A stretch of DNA of 64,000 bases from Taenia hydatigena (taxonomy: Eukaryota; Platyhelminthes; Cestoda; Cyclophyllidea; Taeniidae), in the NCBI GenBank assembly GCA_036345935.2, contig JADWOT020001612.1, positions 1 to 64,000 of the forward strand, read 5' to 3'. Shown here in pieces: positions 35,397 to 48,705 of this stretch. The translations under genes and the position numbers were made by a program. How positions within the stretch are numbered: position 1 is the first letter of the stretch; the number at the start of each line of letters is the position of its first letter. Under the pieces are notes generated by a model. That model ran no database searches, was not told the origin of the DNA, and saw nothing but the letters and a program-made list of their open reading frames with translations.

Positions 35397-38300
35397 CAGG
35401 CGGCGGAGATCAGAATAGAAACCCTATAGAGTCGGATTTGCTTTCCGCTTCCATTAATGTGGCGTCCCGAGTCTTTCTTGAAGGCATTAGAAGGCAGAAT
35501 ATTAGATCGGAATGTAATGCAATTGATTTCAATACGAATAATGAGATAGCATCCGCACATAGCTAAGATCTATTTTCCTGATTTTCCATTTACAATTATT
35601 CAATTTTGTACTCAGCTGTTTCTTCCATCTTTGGTAGCTGTGATATTCCCGTATTGTGCAATAAAATTTAGACCTGGTTAATAATCAAGTGGTCTATTTT
35701 GGCAAAGAAAGCTAAACCAGCGCAAGCATACAGATCTGCGCTATTGTCTTTTTGTTTGGATCTGCATTTGGTTAGAATTACAACAGGAGCTCATTCCATT
35801 GAGCAAGTACTTAGAGCCGTTCTCCAATCGAATTGCAAAAAGTAAGGTTTGGCCGCTGATAAGAGCGCCTAGGTTAACACAGATAAGTGATAATGCCCAA
35901 AAGCTTACCTTTGAGTAATCGAGTACCTCTATGACCAGGATTGATCCGAACTAAAATTCATATGCATAATTCAATCTGCTAATTTGCTATTGTTTCATAC
36001 GCGAACTATCAAATGGTTACACAGCCGAGACTACCAAACTTAGTCTAGTGACAATCAGTTTTTCTATGGTTTTAAAACAAAAGGGGAAGTTAAGTCAAGA
36101 CAAAAGCTTTGTATCTCTTTTGTTTTGATGCCTTCTTAATGCAACTCAATAGATGCGGTGCCGCCTACGTATCATAAAGATGTTAGTACCATATCAATTC
36201 GATCGGAGCAACTATTGTAATGAATTAATAATGGGAATTTCTCGAATGAATAGTAAAGTTGAGGAGTCTATAGCATGAAGGTCTTTAGTTAAGCTTTGCG
36301 TGAGGGACATCATAAGAAATCATAGGATACAGGCACCTATTCGAATGCAATTTTGTCAATGAATTAGAACTCGAAACCTCAATGAGAATAGATGTAATTA
36401 ATCATTAGTGACACTCAGAGTAGAACAACGTTTTGTGAAATAACAGCATGCATTTGGGAGAATTAAATTGAAATTTGCCGCTTCCACCTACTAATCTAAA
36501 TGTCATCACAGTAATCTTTGTGTAGTTGTGCTGGATCAACAAGGCGGAACTGGCAGTTCTATTAGGGCCGTAATGAATACGCTCTATTTACCCTATCAAA
36601 AAATTTAACTTACGTTTCTATGTGGTCAGTGCCTAGAGTAAGCTCCAGTGGCGTGTAGGACTCATGAGTGGAAACGCGCTTCCAGTTTACGGAAATGTAA
36701 TTAAAGTGAAATCAAAGTTAATCAGATATCCAGGGTGCTTAGCAAAAGTGCGTCAGTCGCCATGCTGCGAATTTTCAAAAACAACGACATCATCTTTTAG
36801 CTTTTCTTTTGACCCGTCCCATACCTATCCTTCCCTCTTCCGATCATTTTTGAATCAAGTGTGCAAGATGTCTAAAATACTGTCAAAGCTTTCTGGGGAG
36901 CAACACGCTCACCGCATGAGGAAACGATGAATAAGTTTTAAGCTACCTGTCCCTTGCAAGCGAATGCTTCCTCGTGTGCAGGCACGGTGAAGATTCCTTA
37001 CGTGTATTTTACTGCCAGCCAAAACGGAAGCATGGCTCGATGCGTTAGTCGTGATCTCAACAAAAATGATATTTAACTTTAAGAACTGACGAGTATGCGA
37101 AACGTGGATGTGTTAGGTGTGATCTCACCGACTGCGCATGTGATGTTGCTTATCCGATGGCAAAGGGACTGCGATACTGGATGACAAATAGTTATCGAAG
37201 GGGAGATTGTTCACATGAATGGATTGGATGCAGTCTCCAAGACAACTTAGCGGGTAGGATGAAGAAGAAAGGAGTGTTCTTTCATGGATAATTGCCGTGC
37301 AATGTAGACTTCGGCTAATGCCTAATGTCATTTGCGCCCCTCCATTTTAGCATAGTCAAACGTTTCGGGTATCGTTTATCATATTGGTTTGTGGTAAAAA
37401 ATTTTGAGTTACCAAAATTTAAAAGCCGAATCATGGAATACAGGGGTTTCTATTACAAGTTCTCTCAACCCACCACTAGTTGTGGAAGCGAGTAAAGGCA
37501 TGTGAAGGTGTCCATCTCTAAGCATCTGCATTATCGCATGAAAAAAACATTTAATTTGCAATGACATAAATTTTGAAAGGCAACATCACCTTTAAACCCA
37601 CCATTACACTGTTACTGCCTTGCCATCGCCACTTTTTCCTTGATTTGGTAAGTTCCTTTGGAACCGGACCGTGTTTAACAAATCGTCTTCATCTGATTGC
37701 ACTTTTACTCCCGCTTCTGTGCGGCATGAGGTTGACAAACTGTCTGGGTGGAAAAAAGGATCCATAGGTGACTAGTTGGACTACAGTTGCTAAAGTAGAC
37801 AATGGGATTGGTCTCCTCACCATCGCTTTTGAGAGTACGATACGCCGGGCCAACCTTAGCTAAAGCGAGATGCAGTCATGGGTAAAGTACAGCCTGGTCT
37901 AGTCTAGCTTGATGTAGTCTATACTAGTTGGGCGTAACATACCAAAGTGCACAGTTGTGGGCCAACGAAGATGTTAACAACGTTAGTTCAAGTTAGTTTG
38001 TTCATTGCTAATATATTCTGCGAATTCATAGGAGATGGTTTAAAAATCCGTAAGGTACGACTGATGCAGTATAATGTGTAAACGCAAGCTTATGGTGGGT
38101 GTACCTTGCTTTGTTGAAAATAATGGCATTAGTTGGGCCTCTTTAGTAAGGTAGAAGTAACGTAAAAGTTAAGTGGAAGGAGGTTAGCACAGCAGAAGGA
38201 CAATGGAGATAAATGGCGCAGAATGGCGGAAAAGGGAAAGAAAATTGCAAAGTAGGTCATCAGCAATTGATGTGTGGGTTTATCCAAAGAAAGTAGGTGC

Positions 38301-41142
38301 TCTAGCATTACGTCGGTCTGCCTTTCTGCCCTTGTTTGTCCATCCGACCATGTACTCATATGCTTACCTACTTAGACAAACAACTAAATGAAACCAAAAT
38401 GAGCCAGCTTAGGTAGAGCAAAAATGATGTTTGATCCGATGAACCTTCGGGAGGGCGCGCTCATAGTTCTCCCTTTAATTGTTGAGTTGGAGGGGCTACC
38501 GGCTAAATCAATGGTGGATTGACATATGGGAATGAATAATGCAAGATAATAAACGAGAAAAAGGCGACAAGTGGGAAATGTGGCATCATAACTTCCTTCC
38601 AGCCTCCATAGTTCCAAATTGTTCTGTTCGCTTTGTTACAGTGGCGTCCTTGGGAAGGCGGGATCAAAGGTTAAAAAGTAAACATAAAAGGGATTGAAGG
38701 TGAGGAGGGAACGATACGGAAAGGAAACCGCGGTAAGAAACTAAGCGGCTAGGATGATGATAGCGAGAAGAAGAACGGTGAGCTATAAGAGACGTTAGGA
38801 CGTGTATTTTGGCATGTCTGGCCTTTAGTTGTGTGTATGTGTGACTGTTCTCTTCACGGCTGACATGCTCGTCTATCAACAAGTAACACGTGTTGGACCA
38901 TTCCACATGGCAAAGTGTAACATATTTTTCTGACAACGCTCCTCGGGGGTGGCCCTAGGGCTTCAAAATTCACTTACTTTTATGCTTCTACACTCTAGCT
39001 AGATATTGTGCATCGCAATGCATTGAGACAAGTTTTTAAAACAAAATAATATTCGACAGTCTACATCAACTAAGAAGTGTTTGTGATTCCAAAGGCGCCG
39101 CTTTTCACTTTGCGAATGGCATTAAATTTTCATTAAATAAGCTTAGAGTTTTCAAACTCCATGCGGATCAGTTATGCGGGGTAGCATGCCAAAATTCCTT
39201 AGCACCCTGCACTTCTTGCAATTAGAGTTGGTGTTTTGAGAAATTTCATGTATTTTAGGCATTAGTGTCTAACATTAGATTACTTTTTTATTCTTATGTA
39301 ATGTTACATGGTTCAATTGGCGTGCGATTTTGCAATGTGGCACGTGGAATGTGGCGCGTGTGTGGTCACATTTCATTTTGCAAGTCACACAGCATCCTTT
39401 TACGGAAGTCAAGTCAAAGATTTCAGCAACCTGATCATCAACTTCTTCATTAGTGCAAGCATTTAATGGCCTACTTTTAAGAAAGGTGTCATTTCTGCTG
39501 GCAACAATGAACTCATGCAATGCCAATGTTTATGGCTAAGTTGAATGTCGTTTACTACCAAGTATTTTGTGCTGAGTCATTGCTGACATTGTTTGAAATT
39601 CCTGGTTTACACACGAGCGCCAACCACATCGGCTGAAGGTTTCTGCAAAATAAAATATTCCATGTTCGGTCTTTCCATGCTTTTAACTACTGATAGTGTT
39701 GTTAAAAAGCTGAAGACTGAGTACCTCTTGCTTCCCTCCGGGTTGCCCATGCCCTAATTCTTAAACGTCAACAGTGACGAGAATCTCAAGACCAAATGTT
39801 TAATCGGGGTTTGCATGGCTAAGGCACCCTACTGCCTCAGTCACCGACTTGACCAATAATTGCTTCATCCACAATATTGGCTCAAGTCCTAGCTGCTGAA
39901 TTAGCAGCTGCCCTAATTTGTGAGCTTTAGGGTCTCCACCATATACCGCACCTTTAATTTAGTGTCAATATCAATTCGAGTTCTTTGTTCAGCAATCTGC
40001 GCGCTAACTATTTGGTTGGTGGCTTTTATGGAATTCAGACCACTGCTTCTCGGGTTTCTAGGCTACAGCAGCAATCTTGCGTACTATAGGCACATAGATT
40101 AAAAAGAAACGAAACTGGACATCGTTGACAGAAATTGAGACATCAAAGGGAGGAGAACGCTTCAAGGCTCTGGCCATGGAGCAAAGTTACCAATTAGTTA
40201 AATACCTAGTGTTTTTGCTTACAAAATAAATGGGAGCAGCATCTAATGATCATCTAAGTGTTCCAGTTAGGTGTTGCTTTCGGATAGATGGTATCTCTCT
40301 TTCGGTGGATGGTAAATTTTCTTGCAAGAATTCATCAGTTGCATTTGATGGACAGGTAGCCATACTCTTGAATTAGTGAATGGCTGTCTGGAGTGTGAAA
40401 TTTGTGTCTGTTTGCTAGGAAGAAGTGAGTGCCTACCATTTTTTCATTAAGGAAGAAGCAATTTATTCAAAAGCTCTTTCAAATATCTATTGAGTCTCGT
40501 ATGCAATCGGCAGACTTATAAAATTCAAGGATTCTCCCGTGCTGTATAGCGCGCCTCACCCCATAGACGAAGTGCTCGAATTCCGCATGTTCTAAGCACT
40601 TGCTCGAAAATAGCATGACAAAGATGGAACAACCGGTGGCTTAAGGCAGAGCGATGTGTTTTCGCGTATACTGCTCTGCTCTGTTTAGCTTTGCGCTTTG
40701 ATACGCTGTGCTGTAATCTGAAGGAAGACTGTGACATGGTGCGACATGAAGCAAAAACTATGTCGTGAGATTAGTTTCACCTTCTTGCTGCTGTTCTCCC
40801 CTGTCTTGGTATTCACAAATGAACCAATTCTCGAAGCAATTCGATAAGAATGCAACCTCTCGTTGGGGGTTGGGCGTACTAACAAAACTTGCCATGTTTA
40901 GAAAAATGCAGGGCATTTCCCTAGTCCCAATTAAGGGACCACTACAGAAATGAAAAATCAACGAGTGGATTATACGCACGATCGCAGCTCTGATGGTCGA
41001 TAAGAAATAGCACTATGTCTTTACCTAAACTACCACCTTGGATGATTCTCTGCCAGCAGTGTTGAGGTTGACGAATTGGGCATCAGCTAGTTCCACGACC
41101 TACTTACTAAGTTAGCTGAGCCAAGGGCATAGCCAGCATATC
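35397..41142. other. No supported gene
   Basis: Long stretch without convincing exons. Minus-strand open frames at 39,275-39,526 (contains LNACTNEEVDDQVAEIFDLT and a CCVTCKMKC cluster) and about 40,758-40,979 (contains LSNCFENWFICEYQDRG) have protein-like composition, but no splice sites or family could be assigned. The rest appears intergenic. Confidence 0.35.
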
Positions 41143-41830
41143 GGTATTGAGCTCGAGGTTTTATTTGCGGTGGAGGGGATTAAATTAGCAGTGAGTTAAT
41201 GGCCGATGTTGAGCTCGGGATCTCATTCGTGAGAGGTAGATAAGAGAGTGAAAGGGAATGACAGAAGACACTTAACATCGTGCAAATGGTCAATTTTTAG
41301 TTCAAGATTTTATTAAAGATGAAAGGTGATTGTGAGAGGGATAAAAAATAAAGAGAGGAGACAGTTAGTATTAATTGAATGACCGATGTTAAGCACGAGA
41401 TTTTATTGGCAACGGACGTTGTGAGAGAGACGAAGAGAGAGGAGAAGTTTAATTTTGTGTGAGTAATTAATGTTTAGTTTGAAATTTCATTTAAACCGAG
41501 GGTGATAGAGAGAGATAAAGATCAAAGAAAATTAGCGTTGAATGAATGACTGATGTTGATAATTAGATTTTATTAGCGATAGAAGATAAGGGAGAGATAA
41601 AGAAAGAGAGCAGCGACAGTTAGCATTGTGCGAAAGATCGATGCTGAGCACGTGATTTCATTGGCGAGGGAGAGTGATAGAGACAGAGCTTAAGAAATAG
41701 AGGGGAGACAATTAGCATTAGGCGAAGGATTGATGCTGAGCACGTGTGTTTAGCGGGGGTGGAGATAGTGGATGAATAACCAATGACGAGCGCGTGTTTT
41801 AGTGGTAAGGTGAGTGATCTATGTTAAGGA
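41143..41830 (+). repeat. Degenerate tandem repeat, period about 88 bases
   Basis: A recurring element of the form GAYYGATGYTGAGCACG followed by ATTTTATTGGC and a purine-rich GAGAGAGATAAAGA-like tail. It starts at about 41,143, 41,201, 41,288, 41,381, 41,463, 41,548, 41,636, 41,728 and 41,779. Most spacings are 81-93 bases, with shorter units at both ends. Units differ at many positions. The plus strand is strongly purine-rich. Probably an old minisatellite. Confidence 0.8.
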
Positions 41831-42964
41831 TGTGAGTTCCGTGTCGTGAGATAGATAATGGATCTGATATTTCCCATCACAATTTGTCTTCTCGTCTTCC
41901 TCCTCAGCTAAGGAGGAATCAAATGTCGCCGCACACTGGAACCTACACCTCTCTCATTGCTGGCGATTTCGCGCTATATGACATTAACGGCAGTAGATTA
42001 CTATGTCATTGCAACCGCCCGCTGCAGAACCCTGCCCTTCTTTATTCAACAGTGCATAGCAGCTGTACATAAATCTAAGGCAGCGAGCAATGCAAGGAGT
42101 CTTCTTGGTAGACAAATTACAGAGTTAGGCAGAAAAAGTAGAAAGCACATCTATAAAGGATAGTTATTGCGGAAGAAGATGGGATCACCGACTTTCCATG
42201 TGCACCAGGACCAACGACAATCCGAGCACAACTGAAATACAAGAACAGCTTTTAACCTGGACACTTAGGAAATGATGAGTTCGATGCCGTTAAGTCTAAA
42301 AAAGCATTGCGGAAAGCAGCTGCATCTGTGCTGTCATTGCCATTTGTGGTAATGTTGGAAACCAATAATGTTTTAAAGAAGCAAATAGAATTAGATAAGT
42401 AGCATTTTAGGATTGATGCGCTTGGCCACCAGAAGGGAAATTAAGTAGTGCTGGTCATTACAAACGCTATTTACTACGCAATTACTGATCGTGCAGATCA
42501 GGAGTGGTAGTACGTGTTCAAAAACAAGGAAAGTTAACATTGCCAATGTGGATTTTGTCAGGTGCGATGGAGATGATGACGTCCAAGTGAAGTCCAATGT
42601 GTCAACTCACCATAGGACTTTGCTGTTCAATTACAAAAGTAGCAGTTAACTACCACAAGCACAACTGCCCATTGTTCTACGAAAAATGATGTGCGTGAAT
42701 ATAATAACTGAACTAGAGTGGGTTCATAACATGTCAGATTGTTTAGAGGCGCAAAAGAATTAAGGTGAGGCCATAGCGCAAAGAGGATCGCAAACTAAAG
42801 GCAAAGTGTCTAGCAATCGTGCGTTTAAAATGAAAATCAAAGAATTGCGGTGAGATGCGCATTTAGGTGTGATCTCTGCAGATGCTCCGACGCGGGCAAA
42901 TGCCACTCAATTTTGCATCAGAGTTAGTTTTGGTATCTTGATTGAAACGGAACAATAGAATTCG
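41831..42964. other. No gene seen
   Basis: Sequence between the tandem repeat and the last exon of the copy C gene. Frames near 41,884-42,163 (plus) overlap each other and have no support. Confidence 0.4.
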
Positions 42965-45231
42965 CTACCCTTTTTGCCAGAAGCTAACGAAAAAGTTGTA
43001 TCTTCGCCATATTGTCCTGGCTAGTCGGAAAGACGCGAAAACACAGGTGGTGCCAAGAAAATTCCGTGAAATAAGTGCTTACCCAGGTAAGGCGTCGAGG
43101 CCGGTAATGGTTTTATGGGTGCTGCCGTGGTCGTATCTCCTAAAGCAAACGTTGCATGAATTGCATGCATTACCATTAGGATTGATAATTCAAAATTGTA
43201 AGACTGCTGCAAGATTACTTAAGTTGTTGGTTTTGAGGCATATTTGTGGCTAATTATCTAAAATTCACGAAGCTTTGACTTAAGTGAAATACTTAACAAA
43301 TAATATCAAAGGAGAACGTTTCATTGACAAAGCCTTTTCTCACTTTATTCTGAATCCATTACATGATGTCCTTACTGGCAAACTGACTTACGTCGTGCTC
43401 CTCCATACTCTGAAATGCAGAACGCAACATAAAGATCCTGAGTCGTTAAGCAAGTAGTGTTGGGCCTAAAGACAATCATGGACAGCGTAAATTTCAGTAA
43501 AGCCGAGTGGAGCAGCTCACTTAGAAACTGATCACTTGAGAGAAGTTACATGCTTGTGAGGCTTACGCTTGCATTCCTTCACTTCAGGTGATGTTCCATT
43601 CTGTGTGTAATCGACGGTCACTGTCAAATACGATTCATTTGTCACCCACATGAAAGTGTCATTTTTAGTGTCGGTCCGTGGGAAGAATCTTCCATAAAAT
43701 ATCCTCAAATCCAAGGCCTTGTCTTCCATCATATTGACTGGCGAAATTAAGAACCAACATCCATGTTAACAAAGGTGCATCAAGTGATGACAAATAAAAT
43801 CATTGCTTTAAATAAGACTGCGAATTTTGTGTGTGAGGAAGTGTTTGCTTCCTCACTTTGTTTTCTCTTATTATCTGAGCTTCCCCATTGACAAAATAAG
43901 TGCCCATAAAATTTCTCTTAGCACACAGGTTTCCAGGACTTACTGCAGGCGCGGTTGCCTCGCTGTACAAGTCTAGTCCCCTTCCAAATGCAACTTGTCG
44001 AATCGCTTACGTAAAGCGTGGCCTATTTTAGAATAAATGTAAGATTAAGTGAATCAGTGCTACAGAAAATATGTAAAATGAGCAATTGGTAGTCTGGAAA
44101 CTGAACAGCCTACCCATCCATCGCTTTCTGCTCCTTGAACACCGAATTCCAAGTAAAAAGTTCGCTGCCCTTTAACAAACCGTGAAAGCGGGAACGACGT
44201 CATCAGATCCACACCACCTAACATTCAAACGGAGAAAGATGCGTTGCCCATCTCGAAGTGCTTAAAGGAATTTTAATGACTGAGCTGTTATGTATGGCAA
44301 ATAGTGATACATGCTTTGGGAACTGGAAACTTGCAATTTGGCACAAAGTACGTGGTTGATATCAGCTTATGATTGTTGCCAAAGTCTATGATTTCAATCA
44401 TTTTCTGTTTAGTCACGTCTGCAATGGTGAGGCTAGCATTTTCTAGAATAAAAGCAGTGCCAGTGAACGGAACATAAAGAAGATGCATTTATGTGGACCA
44501 CAAATTGACTCCCGTAAGGTTAAATGCCAATTGGCGTTTCGATTAGTTTATATTCATGAGGTCATGCAACAATTATTTAGAGTGCGATAGCTAAACAATC
44601 AGCTCACGTTTAGAGTAACATTGCCTAGTAAAATGCTAAGTGTCTGGTATTTACTAAGTGTATTGGGAGATAAAAGGATTCAATTGAATAAAACAGGGAT
44701 CAAATAAAGATTAGTGAGGAGGGGTGAGCGTACTTTCGTCCCAATAACATGGACTACCCCAATATTTGTCGAAGGCCACACATCTGTGGCACTTAATAAA
44801 CATCTTGAGGGCATCTGTTGAGGTGTGCACTACTGGAACCTAAATGAAACAAAAGTAATACTGAAACACTGTGGCCAATCAGCGAAATGTTAATCTCGAC
44901 CTCTATGTACCCGAAATGCATTTCAGCATGCGTAATTCAAAATTGTGTACCCAATAAAGTACAGTAGCTTACTTACATAGTTCTTCTTGTACTCGTATTC
45001 TAATGGATATGAGACTCCGAACGGCTTCCCAACAACACGAGAGCCCCACAATTTGGGGCCTATTTCGCCTTGAAAGAAAAAGCCATTTAAAGACCTCTTC
45101 TATCTTGGCATTGACACTCTTTCAAAATGGAGGAGGAGCAAGCAGAAAAGGGGACCAGAAATGAGGAAATGAAGTAGAAGCATACCTGAACAATGAGCCG
45201 CACACAGCAGTGCCACGATCACTTCCAGCAT
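42965..45231 (-). CDS. Small secreted cysteine-containing protein, flatworm-type, intact family member (copy C)
   Basis: Six exons joined by GT-AG junctions with matching phases: 45,231-45,186, 44,832-44,734, 44,442-44,311, 43,737-43,550, 43,206-43,083 and 43,020-42,965, giving 214 residues. Residues 1-15 form a signal peptide (MLEVIVALLCAAHCS). Next comes CHRCVAFDKYWGSPC, a CxxC pair with a nearby third cysteine, as at the start of Ly6/three-finger-type folds. Three NxS/T glycosylation sites follow: NASLT, NESYL and NGTSP. Residues 163-177 are hydrophobic (LSILMVMHAIHATFA) and could be a membrane or anchor segment. An alternative end is to read through exon 4 to the TGA at 43,532 (160 residues). 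The WGSPC arrangement recalls the diagnostic antigen GP50 family of tapeworms, but I cannot confirm this by memory. The first three exons are supported by diverged copies A and B. The exon 5-6 assignment rests on splice signals only. Confidence 0.6.
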
Positions 45232-47950
45232 GATTTGTGTCTATTCCCTTGGTGCTGTCTCTGCGAATTTATACACGTCCCACACCAACCTCGTAAGACT
45301 GATTGGATCTCCTATTGCAACACAATCACCACAACTATGAGGTCACCGTGCTTTAGCGAAGAGGCAGATTTGTAAGCACGAAAGCTATTAACGCCTTGTT
45401 CATGCATCGTATCTAAGCAATGTGGATGGATTTAGCTTAGTTTTTCAACGTACTAAGGCAGAGGAACGTCGCCTCATTCTACCAACGCAAGATTCATTGT
45501 GATGTCGTAAACCTAGAAATTGAAAGGCAGTTGCATAAACAATGTGCTGATTAGGAGGAGACGCACACTGAGGTGGATTGATATTTAAGGTAGGAAATTT
45601 AATTTGAAGAATCTCACATATAAGTAAGCACTATTTTTTACCGTTGCTTTCATCCTTGTATGATCTGGCTTAGAGCAAATCCATTTTTACCCTATTTAAG
45701 CCCTCGCCATTGAAAAATCTCGCTCATGCGAGTAAATGTGCCGTGAAAAGTGAAATCTAGGGGAACGTCAGGTGATGAGATCACACAAACTACGCACAAT
45801 ATGTCAGCGAAGTGACTGCTACGGTTTTACCGTATCTGTGCGCATTTACCTTATCGTTGAACAAGTGATGTGGTTAGAGGGTTCAATCCCATACAATTGT
45901 AAACATTTTCTTTTATGTATTATTTAAATTAGTACTCCACAACTAATCAGAGTATGTTTCATGATGTAGATTCTCTTAAAATTTATTTTCTAGAGTGTGC
46001 GAAATTTGCAATCTCAAGATTGCGCTTATTCACATCCGCAAGTTTATTAGGCTGCGACTGGCTGCACTGTCAACGGGCGTTGCAGCGTGACTTATTGGTT
46101 TCACTTATTTGTGCCATCAACGCGAGAAACAGTCTCGGTCTTCTAAAAAATAGGTCGATGAGGTGAGGGTGTGTTGGCGCCCCCGCATGCAGACTTTAAA
46201 GAAATGCGCAAAAAGTGGAAAACGCCTGAATATCAAAGCCAATTCACCAAAACCAAAAGTCATTAATGCTGGCAGAATACAACTCCTCGCTCTCTAAAAG
46301 TATTATAATTCGTAGGCTTCAAAGAACTGATCTAGTCTCAGTTTTAGCAGGGCTGCGACCTACTAGTTCTCTTTCTCCAAGATCATTTCGCATTCAAGAC
46401 ACCCGAGTTTGTCAAACACCAACGTTCGTTAATTTCACCGATAAAGAGAAAACACAGCAGTGTGGACTGATGCTTGAAACAAATCACCCGCCGTACTGCT
46501 TAATATCAATTAGGCCTCTGCGGTTTCTTTCAAGTACTCGGCGTTGCGACTTCCATCACTTCGCCTAACATGATACAGAAATATACAAGGCGAGACGGTG
46601 ACCGGTGATGGAGTCGCTTAATTTACGCTAGTCAAAGAAACCTGTTCATCACCTCGCCTCAATGCATTGCAACTCATTTTTCTTCTTTCTTATTTATGCT
46701 CTCAGAATTAGTCTTATCTCACATTTTCCAACACTTCACAAACGACTTTAGGCAAGATTAGGTGTGTAGAAATCCCGTGCTTTCTGTTTCTTCTCGAGAG
46801 TGTGCAATAGCTGCGATCTTAATATGGGGCTTCTTCACATCCGTAAGCTGTGTCTAAGGGCAACATCAATAGAAAGGTGGAATGACATTTTCACCCAGTG
46901 CATATGTGTCACGAGTACCAGCAGTCGCGTATCGCTTCAAAGAAATTCAGTGTTGTGAGGTGACGACGTGGGTGGAGTTGCGTGTTCTCACACAAAGACC
47001 CACTAGAAACGTGTGGGTATATGAAATATATGTCGAGATCAATGCCGAACCACTAAACCTTAGCTGCTAAAGTCAACAAAAATGGCACCTTATACTTACG
47101 AATCAAATAAAATATATGTCTCTAAATGTTTGGTTAAATTAATCTTTACGGCTAAAGTTCAAGCATGCGAAACCAAAATATACCCACCATTCCGCACAGA
47201 CTGCGTTAATTTCCACACTGCACATCAGCATATTCTGGATACAATTGTCACTACAGTTAGAAACTGTTTTCGTTGGCTAAGTGAAGCTTCGAAACATGGG
47301 ATGAGATGCTGTGGACTTTTGAAGGGGTAAATTCCATTCTGGAAGAAGAAGGGCTTCGTAGCACACATAATCTGCAAACCACTAATTATCAAATGACAGT
47401 AATGATTTGAAGAAGGGTTTCAGCCTGCGTGGTAAGAGGATACTGCTCATGCTTGAACCACTTCAAATTAGCTATCAATGCAGTCTTATTTACGCCCATT
47501 CAGATCGCAAACAAACTTAACGATTGCAGATGGATCGCGGCTATTAGCGATGCCACAATTCTGGGTCACTTACCTTATGTTTAATCACAAGATGCTGCAG
47601 CATCCATTGCCTACTTTTAAAAGGCGGGTGCACATAAAAAACGCGGAATTCTAGAGTCAATGCCAAATTTCACACCAAACACGTCGAACCCACTCGCTTC
47701 ACTGCCACCTTTGCCAACAATCCCTTGTCTTTTATACTCTCGACAGTTCTTGTGTGCCAATAAAACGAAAACTAGAGCGACTATCGCTATGAGCGAAATT
47801 GTGAGGATTTTCGATGCTACACTTTGTACTATTGCAAATTTAGTGCCCGCAAATCACTTACATTTACAATTTTACTTGGCCCGCTGCACACTGTCTTGCG
47901 CAATCTCATCCTAACCTACGCCCCCTTACTCCATAGCAGTCAGTGTTGAC
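44280..47950 (+). repeat. Dispersed block, copy C
   Basis: Same orientation as copy A and inverted relative to copy B. It includes the first three exons of the secreted-protein gene (minus strand), the shared non-coding middle (45,300-47,260) and a distal part (47,290-47,950) shared only with copy B. In the distal part a plus-strand open frame (47,660-47,914) has an open counterpart on the minus strand of copy B, but both could be non-coding. Confidence 0.75.
45266..45273 (-). promoter_or_regulatory. TATA box of the copy C secreted-protein gene
   Basis: TATAAATT on the minus strand, ending 34 bases before the ATG at 45,231. In dead copy A the corresponding bases read GCATGAAT, so the box is lost exactly where the gene is broken. 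Confidence 0.5.
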
Positions 47951-48376
47951 TCTTTTGGGCAGAGTTATGCAAAGCATCAAAAAAGCAGTTCATTGTGGAT
48001 ATCTGGACAACTTCTTACCAAACACATTTCAACATGTGCTAGGATAAGTGTGGGTCGTCTCAAGCATGCTCTCACCACCATGCTTTTCCAAGTAACAAAT
48101 GGAGCTGGTTACAAGCAATTCATTTCCATCCAAGCTTAAAAATGAAAACCTTTTCATGCAGTTATCCGAACTTCAAGCAATACCTTCACCAATCAGTGCA
48201 CTGTTTAGTTGTGAATCCAATTTTAGTCCTTCTCTTACCCACTCATTTATTTATCCACCCTTCTCACATACTTCATTTCAACTGTCGTGAAGTCTAAGTT
48301 CAGATCTCCACCATACATTCTGATCGACTAAGGGTTACAGTACTTAAGTCAATAAAGAATAAAAGTATTTGCAAAT

Positions 48377-48705
48377 TTAAGAGCATGGATCAAGCTGATT
48401 CAAATTATCAGCCTCAATTGGCGTCATCATTGCATGACAGGGACAATGTGATGAAGAATTCCCGTCAGACAGACACTTGTTATGAGCGCGTTCAACAGTC
48501 CTCCTTGCAGCTGCTACATTGAGCGTCGCCCTTGGATTCGTTGAAAGCGAGGTCCTGATCGTTATACCATTCTTTCGTTTGCCTTCACTCCGACCTGTAG
48601 CTCGTCTAATGGTGGGGTTCAAACCAGGGCCACTAGCCGCGCCAAAATGTGACACAGATGATTGGCTGCAAGAAGTGTTGACTGTTTCAGAAACGGAACT
48701 TCCTT
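48377..48705 (-). CDS. Terminal-exon-like open stretch, unrecognised
   Basis: Minus strand, 329 bases: two bases plus 109 codons ending in TAA, after an acceptor-like TTAAG. The peptide is serine-rich at first (EGSSVSETVNTSCSQSS), then basic (GRSEGKRKNGITIR), then cysteine/histidine-containing (SSSHCPCHAMM). Nothing recognised. It could be the last exon of a gene whose earlier exons lie at 48.7-49.6 kb, but no join was found. Confidence 0.28.
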
